NCBI GenBank assembly: GCA_015680635.1
Contig: JAABOA010000092.1
Coordinates: 9,286 to 26,809, forward strand
Source: Lunasporangiospora selenospora
Lineage: Eukaryota > Mortierellomycota > Mortierellomycetes > Mortierellales > Mortierellaceae
DNA: 17,524 nucleotides
Direction: 5' to 3'
Each line of letters opens with the position of its first letter. Position 1 is the stretch's first letter. This document shows positions 1-8,654 of the stretch, one piece after another. Both the position numbers and the translations under genes were made by a program. Under the pieces are notes generated by a model, which was not told the origin of the DNA, did no database searches, and saw only the letters and a program-made list of their open reading frames with translations.

Positions 1-962
1 TAACGATGCTCATTGTCTTGCTCCTTTGCTCTCTCCTCTATTTTCACACTCACCCACTCACTCTCTTTCTCTCCTTGGTTCGCCCATCCTTTTGTCTGCT
101 CCTTGCGTGGCCTTTGCCGAGAGACTAGGATGCGTGTGTGTGTGTACGATACAGTTGCATACATGTGTCAATCTACAGGCAGCCCGCCCGCACGGCAAAA
201 GGGCGGGGGCTGGGATCGCAGGAGCGTGTCGGTGAGGAGGGGGTGTGGGGTGGTAGAGAGGATTCGAGTAGAGAGAAGGCTCGTGGGCTTTGACATGGCG
301 GACAAGACATGGCAGAGTAGACATAGTTGGCAGCGCGAGCGAGAGGAAGTTCGAGGCCAGGGTTGAGGTTGGTGTTTACAACGGACCAACTACAAATTTT
401 TGCTGGGATGGTGGCCATGGGTATAGACCATGTCCATTGGTGCTCAGACGCGGTTGAATCTGGTTCGCATGCACAAAATTGGGGACACATACAAGTTCTT
501 TCTCTCTCTCGCTCTCTCTCTCGCTCTCTCTCTCGCTCCCTCTCTTCCCTCTCTCTCTCTCTCTCTCTCTTCTTGTGCTCTTCGCTCTCTTTCGCTTTCG
601 CTTTCTCAATTGTCACCCCAGCTCGCTTTCTTGTCCTACACCCATAAAATCCATGGATACCATTGGTGACCCTTAAATCCTCCTGTGGCCTGATCCCCCT
701 CCTCCTTCCTGGCACCCCACTTTCATCGCATCCGTTGCACTCTTTCCAACCGTGCCTGCTCACCATCTCGCCTGTATCCCCCATCCGTGTAGCGACCCTA
801 TCCATCACTTTCTCTCACTCTCTCGCTTGCACGCTTATTACCATTACTTGTTCCTTGTCCACATCATTATCATCATTTATCATCATCTCATCATCTCGTA
901 CGAGCATTCAGCACAACCTCCTATTGATCTCACTCCCCTAGCATCCATCTAGCAACTGGCTC
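1..962. other. Upstream region of the Erf2-like gene, no gene seen
   Basis: I see no supportable gene here. All open frames are low-complexity shadows: poly-Ser/Leu on the plus strand and Arg/Glu repeats on the minus strand. The plus strand is strongly pyrimidine-rich from about 490 to 960, ending just before the ATG at 963. This fits a fungal promoter and a CT-rich 5' leader for the palmitoyltransferase gene. The first 480 bases could also belong to a neighbour outside the window. No TATA box or transcription start could be assigned with confidence. Confidence 0.6.
497..605. repeat. CT/TCTC microsatellite (polypyrimidine tract)
   Basis: About 110 bases are almost purely C and T on the plus strand, mostly CT dinucleotides interrupted at intervals by CGCT and CCCT. 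Such a homopurine/homopyrimidine tract upstream of a start codon could be nucleosome-depleted or form non-B DNA. That function is inference; only the composition is seen. Confidence 0.9.
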
Positions 963-3900
963 ATGGATGCCGCGGCCAATCGTTCGCCTGATTCAGCCAG
1001 GAATGGCCACCATGTTGGCAGCGCATTGATGCCCCCTTTGCTCCTACCTCCTAATCAGGACCCCATCTCACGATTACATCCTTCGTCCTTGCCTGTTTCT
1101 GGTCGGCGAGGCAGCAACAGCAGCACCGCAAGCAGCACCGCCAGCAAGGGAAGCTTTACCAGTTCAGAAATTGAAACCGTTGCACACACAGACGACACTC
1201 TGACCACCATCCACGATTCTTCGCCCAAAGCAGCATTGGCCTCCGACTTTACAAGGGTCAACTGTAACAGTGTTTATCCTACAACCCCCTCTTATATTGC
1301 ACAGGATGCTGCTGCTCTCGCTGTCGACCGTAACTACAGTAATAGCTGCAGTAACAGGAAAGACATCCTCCCAACCAACAACGCTGACCAAAGCCGAGCC
1401 CTTAACCTCAAGGGTCTAGATATCTTTTACCAGGAGGGCCGTCTCAACGGTCAAAGCGTTGCAGGTGTTAATGCTGCAAATGCTTCACCTTTGCCCTCGG
1501 CCACGCTCGGCCTCGTTTCCTCTGCAACGACTTCGCCGGTGACCATCGTCCCTGAGTCGTCATCGTCAATATTATCGTCGGCTCAGAGACGTGCTCTCAA
1601 TGATGACGAAGGCCACAGCAGCAGCCGTAACGATGATGGGGCGTGCCTGAAACCCGATGCCTCAGAGCCATCATACCTCTCCTTCCAATCCTTCTTCTCA
1701 ACCCCTTCCACCAATGCTGAGCGTGGTATCAACTTTGAGCAGATGCTTGCCGCCAACTCAGCTATCGGTACAGCCACTCACGGCGCTCAATTGCCACACG
1801 ATTATCCAGCTATCGCCATGCCTCCTCACTCTCGTTCGACGGGTATCACCAATTCCAGCAACAGTGGCATCAATGAGGGGTATATCATTGGCAACAACAG
1901 CCATGCCTCAATCATCTCTTCTTTACCGCGATCCATGCCCATGGAAACCGGAATCACAAATCCGCCGGCCACCGCCATTGCTACCTTAAGCAACCCAAAC
2001 TCCAGTAACAAAAGTTATGGGCCGCGTTCAGCAATGGCCATTTCTGGAGCAACAACCGCGTCCCATCATTCTCCTTCTTCTCCATCGTCTTCTTCACAAT
2101 CCAGACTGTCTGGAGCAAAGGCTAGTCGATCGCCGAGCATGGGTGCTTCTGTAACGAATGTTGTTGTGGTTGATGAAGACAATAATCCAATTCCAAACCA
2201 AGCGGGTCATGGAGGGTCCTTCTCGCCTAGTAGTGACCCTGCGTCTATCGAGACGATCCTTTCTGTTGTGGGACATGTCCCTGGGACCACTCGTGAGGAT
2301 CTTGAAGAGGAGAGTCTGGATTATCGGTTAAAGGGTCTTCAAAGAGCTTCGAGGGGTTACCCTGCTAATTTTGAAGCAAATGGCTGGACAGCGAGCTCAG
2401 GAGATAACGAAGAAGGTGAAAAACGCGCACCAATGGACCATTTAGTAGGCAGTCATAGCAAAGCGGCAAGTCCACAGGATGGTATACAGAAAAACCCTCT
2501 TTATTCAATGACCACCGCCGACCCTTTTGCCTCCTTAGGCACCCCAGCAGAAGTTTATACCCCAGTCGCTGCTGCCACTCTACTCTCCAAAACTCAAGGA
2601 AAAGAGTCTGCGTCCAGTAGCCGTCGCTCCTCCGAAATGATGCCGCTTTCAGAGTTCCTAGCCCAGCCCGTGGACGATTTTGCAAATAATCGTTCTGGCG
2701 GGGAGTCAAGCACAGAGGACAACCGAGTCCATGGAGACGGATGGATGATTAATACGGGCTATGGTATGGGATTTAGACGATACAGTCCACCTTCCTCGCC
2801 ACCCCCGCCAACTATGTTTCTTTCCAGCCAAACAGGTAAAGTGCCAATAACGGCAGCGAATGGGGACTTTTCAGGATTCCAAATGTTTAAATCTCAATCG
2901 CCAGTCGATGCTCTGACCAATAAGAGACCCAAGTCCGACAAAACCCCATGGGCATCCCCACGGTCAACCGGTGCGGCCGCCTCGACTGCCTCGACCGGCC
3001 GCCATTTATCTACTGCCGCCATGCATCTGAGTCAAGATGGGCAGTTACATTCTAGTAGCGTTGTGGGAACAACAGGAGGTCAAATCCATGAAGATGATGA
3101 GGATGACCGGTTATCGGAACATGGAGAAGTAGTGAGAAACTACAAGATCTTCCCAGGTCGAAATCTATTTTTCTGTGGTGGCAGAATCATGACCAGTCGG
3201 GACTTTCCAGCCTTTATGGTCGCCATCTTGCTCCTTCTCGTTCCAACAGGACTCTTTCTTGGATTCACGTAAGGGATTTACTATACATTTACCTTGATTG
3301 GTTGCAACGAAAGTTTGCTCGCGCGAAGTATGAAACTGACAGGTATTCTTTATCTCTTTCCTGTGTCTTTAGTTCTCCATATCTTTGGCATCGACTAAGC
3401 CCCGCAGCACCCATTGTGCATGCTTACGTGTTTATAATTGCATTTTCGTCCATGCTAAAGACATCATGGACGGATCCAGGTGTTATACCTCGAGGTATTG
3501 ACGGGGACCCGCCACTCGATGCGCCACTCACCATGGAAGGGGAGACAGCCATGTTTTACCCACCTCAGGGTCTTCCCAGACAAAAAGAAATCCAAGTAGG
3601 GATGTATTCAGTTCGACTAAAGTACTGTGATACTTGCAAGATTTACCGCCCTCCACGGTGCAGCCATTGTCGCCAGTGTGATAACTGTGTTGGTGAGTTT
3701 TGAATCATTTTGCAATCGAATCCTGCTTGCTTCCCTGGTAGCTTTCAGTCTCCTGATGGAAAGTAGTACCCACTTGACTTGATTGGATTTCGTCCGTAGC
3801 CATCCAAAATAATTCTAACCCAAACAATGACCTGTCTTTCTCTTGATCAACAACAACAACAAAAAATAATACAGAGGACGAAGATCACCACTGTATATGG

Positions 3901-4593
3901 CTAAACAATTGCATTGGTCGGCGCAACTACAAGTACTTTTTAATTTTTGTCACGGTGGCATCAGCTTATGCGTTTTTGACCTCGGCCCTATGCTTGACCC
4001 ATCTCTTGGTCCTATACCACGACCGAAAGGACGAGTCTTTGCGCGAGGGGGAGCCAAAGCCCTCCTTCCAGATGGATGCTCTTGCCAAGGCTCCCGTGTC
4101 GGCATTATTGATGATTTATGGCCTGATCATGGGGTTGGCCGTAGGTGCACTGGCTGTGTATCATTACTGGCTTGCCACGAAAAACAGGACGACTCATGAG
4201 CAGGTAAAGGTCAACTTGACGAATGGGGGGATGGGGTTGGAAGATCCTAATTGATCCTAGTTTATCCACCTTGTTTACTAATGGTTTAATTTGATCTCGT
4301 CCTTTATTTGACCATGCTCCACTCCATTATACCATCTCTATAGTTGAGTGCTTCAATGCTGAGGCCATATGTTGTGGACAATCCATTTGATCGAGGCAGC
4401 ATCCTCGGCAACTGCTTGGCGGTCTTGTGCCGTCCCCCAACTCGCAGGTATGTTTCTTATGTCCAGTTTTTTATTCTGTCATGGCATTTCATACAACTCT
4501 CAATATTGACATGCCCCCCTCCCTTTCCCTTGATTATTCCTTTTGTTCCTCGCAAATAGTTATATTCGAAGAAGAGATTATACAGTCGCCTAA
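963..4593 (+). CDS. ERF2: DHHC-type protein S-palmitoyltransferase, Erf2 family
   Basis: Five exons: 963-3268, 3373-3692, 3875-4203, 4344-4447 and 4560-4593, giving 1030 aa. The protein transfers palmitate to cysteines of membrane-anchored proteins. Yeast Erf2 acts on Ras at the ER with Erf4; partner and substrate here are inferred. Residues 1 to about 720 are Ser/Thr/Asn/Pro-rich and look disordered. The family-typical segment with FPGRN and FFCGGR follows, then a first membrane segment (about 745-766), a second near exon 2, the DPG motif, a Cys-rich domain with paired CxxC and CxHC motifs, the catalytic DHHC at 879-882 in the context HHCIWLNNCIG, two more membrane segments, and the TTxE motif (TTHE, 981-984). 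An NPF motif and a CRPP motif lie near the C-terminus, as in Erf2. Exon joins restore every one of these motifs in frame. The yeast protein is about 360 aa, so the N-terminal extension is notable. The ATG at 963 is the first in frame; a downstream start cannot be excluded. Confidence 0.92.
3269..3372 (+). other. Intron 1 of ERF2-like gene
   Basis: GTAAGG donor and TTTAG acceptor, 104 nt, phase 2. It splits the loop after the first membrane segment. Joining gives ...FLGFT|SPYLWHRLSPAAP, the expected Erf2 sequence at this point. Confidence 0.88.
3693..3874 (+). other. Intron 2 of ERF2-like gene, splits the Cys-rich domain
   Basis: GTGAGT donor and ACAG acceptor, 182 nt, phase 1. It lies between the Cys-rich motif ending CRQCDNC and the catalytic DHHC, so retention would remove the active site. 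CAACAACAACAA and an A-rich stretch occupy its 3' end. Introns 3 (4204-4343, GTAAAG...TAG, phase 0) and 4 (4448-4559, GTATGT...TAG, phase 2) complete the model. Confidence 0.88.
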
Positions 4594-4807
4594 GAGGTTC
4601 TTCCCCTCCTCTTTCGATACTTCATAATGTCCTTCCTCCTCAAGATACCGATTAATATTTTCCAATCTGCGTTACGACACTTTGTATTTTTCTTAATTCT
4701 TCTTGGAGCTTGCTTGCACTATGAAAAAAAATATTTATATACTTGATATCCAAGACACACTCCTTTCAGTAGCTCCGTGCAATGTGTATCGAGCACTGAA
4801 AAAAAAA

Positions 4808-4853
4808 CAACCAACCAACCAACCAACCAACCAACCAATCAACCAATCAACCA
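4808..4853. repeat. (CCAA)n microsatellite
   Basis: About eleven tandem CCAA-type units, two of them changed to TCAA, lie between A runs. This is the 3' flank of the palmitoyltransferase gene. No function is implied. Confidence 0.92.
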
Positions 4854-4915
4854 AAAAAAAAGTGTGTTTTCTAGTCTACCTCAGCCTCTCTCCACTCATG
4901 TATCATAGTCAAAGT

Positions 4916-4921
4916 AATAAA
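4916..4921 (+). terminator. Candidate poly(A) signal, ERF2-like gene
   Basis: AATAAA on the plus strand, about 320 nt after the stop codon at 4593 and followed by a T-rich stretch. It is the first exact AATAAA after the stop that I noticed. A nearer, degenerate signal could be used instead. Confidence 0.45.
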
Positions 4922-5016
4922 AGTTTTATTTATATAATATGGAAAAGCACTTGGTCAAACAAGGGGCCCAAGTGGCAATATTGAGATCAGTCCTTTTATT
5001 TTATCTTAATTCATTT

Positions 5017-5022
5017 TTTATT
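5017..5022 (-). terminator. Candidate poly(A) signal, MDC1-like gene
   Basis: AATAAA on the minus strand, 35 nt after the stop codon of the FHA/BRCT gene. A second copy lies further downstream at about 4994-4999. Confidence 0.5.
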
Positions 5023-5044
5023 CATTCATTCATTCATTCATTTT
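5020..5044. repeat. (ATTC)n microsatellite and T run
   Basis: Five to six ATTC units run into a stretch of eight T. On the minus strand this is the start of the 3' UTR of the FHA/BRCT gene. Confidence 0.9.
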
Positions 5045-5056
5045 TTTTGGGGGTTA

Positions 5057-8000
5057 TCAATCCTGTTCTGGGTAGGAAACAAGGTGCGAATCAAAGTCTA
5101 GTTCCGTATCTTGTTTCAAAATCAGACTGAGAATGAACTCCTTCTTCACAACCGTAAAGCCACGATCAATCATCGACTGACTCCTCTTGCAATAAGCAGT
5201 GGGTCCAACAATAAACACATGGCTGCCAGGGTTTTTTGGTTCTTTCTTGACAACCTTTTTTTTTTTTTTTTTTTTTTTTTCGTTTGAGCGAAAGGTCAAA
5301 AAGCAAAGGTTTGTGTGAGTCTAAACCGAGTTCAAAATGGGATTCATACCAAGGGTGTACCAAAGGAACAAGGAGGCCTCTATTTTCTTTTCATTTTTTT
5401 TGTTACCTTTCCCCCACATGCTTCAACCATATTTGTCAGGGACAGAGCATCATCTGTCGTGATAAGGTGGTCCCTATCCTCGTTGTTTGCTTGGGTGCTT
5501 GTTCCACGAGAAAAAATCAAGAACTCATATCCTCGTAGTAATTGAACCCCATTACTTCGGTGTTCTTTAGCTCGTTGACATGCCTCTGCAAAGTTGCAAT
5601 TAAACTTTCGGTCAAAGTCATCGTCTTTCCAGAGGTAGTCATCATCTATTTTGCAACCACATTTTTTTTAGTGAGGGGAAGAAAGGAGAGAAAGAGACAT
5701 CAGTACAGAACAATCATCCAATGGGATCACAAAAAAAAACCGAACGCCGATACCGGAAACAACTTATTCTTACATGGGAGAAACTTTCCCCGGATATTCG
5801 ATTCGTTCAGCCATAGTTCGGTGACAATCGGTATACCCTGGACAAGAGCACACAACTGCTTGGGAGTCCTCGCTTCGCCGTTAAACACCAGAACGGTCGA
5901 GTCCTTGACAGAGTCCTTGATCGTGCCGCCCAGCCTGATCACAATGTTATTGATCGATTTCTAAAGAAAATGAAGAGGGAAGGCATGTTGAAAGTGGATC
6001 AATCAATGTTCCCCCCCAAAATGGTTTTCAGCGGGCTGTTAGCTAAAGCCCACTTTGATAGGGATCATTTAAATTCCAAGAAATGACCAACCCGATTCCT
6101 TCGCGATGCATGTATCTACCTTATCCAGTTTGGATCCACTGATTGCTACACTGGGTTTTCGAAGCTCCAAATCCTGTGTGACTCTCCGTCCTAAAGTACG
6201 CAGAGGCGTAGGGCGCGTCTGGGTTTGGGATTGATAGGATGATCCTGAAGGGACAATGTCGCCCACGCTTTCCATTTTGATAAGTTTGCTAGGTTTCGGC
6301 GGAACTTCCTCATCCGAATCGTGGTCTGCTGGATGCTTTGGAGACTTTTCCATGGGTGGTTTGAATCCGGACCTGCTCGACGATCTCACACGAGATATAC
6401 TACCGAGTCTCCCCGTCCTCATTGACATTTGATCTAGACCTGATGTGACATCGGAGGGAGCCTCTGTTGTTAACAAAGGTGTTGTGATATCTTCTGCCTC
6501 AGTCACAGCTACACTGGGTGATCTCGTATGCTGTCTCGACCAGGGTTCTGGATCTTCTGGATCTGGTGACTGCCGTGGGGTCGCCTGCTTCCTTGACCAC
6601 AGCAATGTCGCTTCGATTTCACTGGTAGACTTTCGAGTGGGAGATGGTTCAAGCCAATGTGGTTGCTGATGCTGCGAGTCCACCAGGTCGTCCGCCGTTG
6701 CTACTCTAAGAGGTCCTAATATGGGACTAGCAGACGTGCTGTCGGTTTCGGTAAGCAACTGTGTGGCAGCAATCGCCTCATCGCTATTCTCCATATCTTC
6801 AGTGCTATCTATAATCACATTGTTCTTTGCCTGATGAACTGTTGATGTGTTATCCAAGTTTGTGGTTGGTGATAATGATGTATTGTCATCTCCTATAAGG
6901 TCCCCCTCCGCTGTAGGTCGGTTGTCGTTTGGCAAGAGTAGTGTGCTGCGTTTGTCCCATTTATCGATTGGCTCTTCAAGTCCTGTATCTTCTTTCTCCT
7001 GTGTTGCCTTTACAACATCGACTTCTGAATAGCGTGGTGAGTCACGCTCTCTGAGTAGGTCTTCTGGCGTCGATGATACTTGTTCATGAGTTTCCAGGAC
7101 ATCTTCCAGTGGCACATAAATCTGGGTGGGTGCTTCATGAAGGTCGTCTCCATCGCAAGCCTGTGAATCGCTGGCTTGAAGGTAATCAACCCCATAACCG
7201 CTTGGTCTCGATGGGCCGTTTCTAATAAGACTGCTGGGCAACATCTCCTTTGAATTAGTTGTGGGTGCATCCAGTTCACCGGCATAAAAAGCATTTTGTG
7301 TCAAGTCGCGTTCCGCAGGTAAAGTCAAGTCGGCCATTATTATCGTGTTGCCAGAAGGTTCTATTTCTTCTGAGCATTCGTAGTTGCTGGTCAGTTGATA
7401 ATCTGGAACTAGACATCTTGTTGGATGTGGGGCTGGATCTTTAGCAGAGCGAGAGTCGTCCAGAGGATTAGGTGAGTTTGGACCCAATGTTTTCTCGCGA
7501 TAATATCTCCTTGTGCCATCAACGGCTTCCTGGATCTCGGGATGTTTTTTATTCTATAGTTTGGATTAAGAAGAATCATGAGCAAGTTGGGTTATTGGAC
7601 AAGCCTAAGAGATATTGGAAGAGACTGAACTCAGTTGAAGGGGTTACCCTATGTGGCAGATTTGCCCTTTCGTCCTCTGCGATTATCTCAAGAGTGAAGA
7701 CCACAAAGTCGCACAACTTCACTTTCTATTGATAGAGTGCAATGGGAGAATTGCTGAGTTATCTCGTGTTGAACAAAGGTGCAAAGCACGTTGCCACCAC
7801 TACCAAATAACAAAAACAAAAACAATAATAACAATAATAAAAACAGGGGGGGGGGGGCTAAAGGCCCAGAATCCAACGCACCGTTCCATGAGTCCACTCA
7901 TAGTATTCACCCCGATTCATATCACATTTGCCTATAGTCGAAAGCGCCAGGTCCTAGAGTGTTTGGATGGAGCATTTGAGAAGTGTTAGCTAGTCCTGAT

Positions 8001-8522
8001 CTTGTGTTAAACATTAGAGATACCCTGTCTTTGCGGTCATAGAATCTTGCGTGGTGATTTGTCGCGGTAGTAAAAGGTATTTGGTGTTACCAATGAGTTA
8101 TCTGACATGTCTTTGACAAAGATCTTGCCCCTTGCATGTCCTTCTAAGCGACACATTCAACACAAATGGGTGATTTCAAGTAATGGTCAGGCCAAGTAGA
8201 AAGACATCCAGCGTTTCTGCATGCTCTTGCATACTCATTCAGGATCACAGGCATAATGTAATCAAGGAAATGAAGAGTGCTTACGAATATCCATGTGCAC
8301 TCTCGAGACAAGCGGCTCTTGACAAAAGACTCTGACAACTTCTGCATCGCGACCGAGGAGGTTATGTCCCGGATAGATGTAGAAAGTTGCTCCATCTTTT
8401 CCACGAAGAGATCTCCGGCGAACTCTGGCAATGGGGAGGTCCTGAAGGTCAATGTTGGGTCCCGCAGATTTCTGACTGGCAGCGGGTTCAGACGAATCCT
8501 GACTGCTGCTGCTGCTAGACAT
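5057..8522 (-). CDS. mdb1: FHA and tandem-BRCT checkpoint mediator, MDC1/Mdb1-like
   Basis: Eight exons, in transcript order: 8522-8285, 8143-8091, 7953-7882, 7725-7648, 7553-6120, 5960-5774, 5645-5407, 5254-5057; about 832 aa. The N-terminal FHA domain (about 30-147) shows GR at 57-58, the SRxH motif at 73-76 and Asn95, the expected phosphopeptide-binding residues. Residues about 150-610 are acidic and Ser/Thr-rich, with roughly ten SQ/TQ sites, typical of Tel1/ATM targets. The C-terminus is a tandem BRCT. BRCT1 has LGG (635-637), RTPK (656-659), CALVQGIPIV and Trp675; BRCT2 has CGGK (764-767) and EFIL, where the usual Trp is Phe, as in MDC1. FHA at one end and paired BRCT at the other is the layout of vertebrate MDC1 and fission yeast Mdb1, which read phosphorylated H2A at DNA breaks. 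That function is inferred. The third exon is the least certain. An in-frame ATG at 8603 would add 27 residues. Confidence 0.85.
5255..5406 (-). other. Last intron of MDC1-like gene with poly(A) at its 3' splice site
   Basis: The donor is GTAACA at 5406. The favoured acceptor is the AG at 5256-5255, which ends a run of 25 A on the minus strand (5280-5256) and has no adjoining pyrimidine tract. It joins CGGK directly to VVKKEPKNPG and so gives a compact BRCT2. A second acceptor, GGTTTAG ending at 5321, is also in frame and would shorten the intron from 152 to 86 nt. It would add 22 residues ending in eight lysines. Confidence 0.6.
5256..5280. repeat. 25-nt homopolymer (T on +, A on -)
   Basis: An uninterrupted T run on the plus strand. 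It is transcribed as 25 A directly before the last exon of the FHA/BRCT gene. Assembly length may be unreliable here. Confidence 0.93.
7846..7857. repeat. G12 homopolymer in an MDC1-like intron
   Basis: Twelve G on the plus strand (C12 in the transcript) followed on the transcript by T-rich repeats, inside the intron between the third and fourth exons (7881-7726). A similar G11 run at 9651-9661 lies in a JMJD6 intron. In both cases the transcribed C run lies upstream of the acceptor. Confidence 0.85.
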
Positions 8523-8654
8523 GTTGCATTGACAATGTCGCCCAGGGCCGATGTGAAGCAGAGTCCAAAAAGAAATAATAGAAATGGAGGCAATCGAAAC
8601 CAAGTTTATTGGGTCTAAAATTTGTCGTCCAAACTGGGCCTCATTTGACCTCAG
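8523..8654 (-). promoter_or_regulatory. 132-bp gap: JMJD6 3' end and MDC1-like promoter
   Basis: Only 132 bp separate the JMJD6 stop codon from the ATG of the FHA/BRCT gene on the same strand. The gap includes a minus-strand AATAAA at 8610-8605, the likely poly(A) signal of JMJD6. The upstream transcript would then end within about 70 nt of the next start codon. The promoter of the FHA/BRCT gene must lie here or inside the JMJD6 terminal exon. Confidence 0.55.
8605..8610 (-). terminator. Candidate poly(A) signal, JMJD6
   Basis: AATAAA on the minus strand, 44 nt past the JMJD6 stop codon and 82 nt before the next gene's ATG. Confidence 0.55.

Larger units (their letters stand above)
4594..5056. 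other. Convergent intergenic region
   Basis: This region lies between the stop codons of two convergent genes. It is AT-rich, holds a CCAA repeat, an ATTC repeat and candidate poly(A) signals for both strands, and shows no supportable gene. Short open frames here have no coding character. The 3' ends of the two transcripts probably approach or overlap within it. Confidence 0.75.

Noticed and set aside
173-808. Long minus-strand open frame upstream of ERF2
   Set aside because: Its length comes from the CT microsatellite read as Arg-Glu repeats; there is no family motif or plausible domain.
5542-5964. Plus-strand open frame of about 140 codons
   Set aside because: Antisense to the BRCT exons of the MDC1-like gene, which carry clear conserved motifs on the other strand.
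7472-7989. Plus-strand open frames antisense to MDC1-like exons 3-5
   Set aside because: Shadows; the minus strand holds the FHA-completing exons and the plus frames show no recognisable domain.
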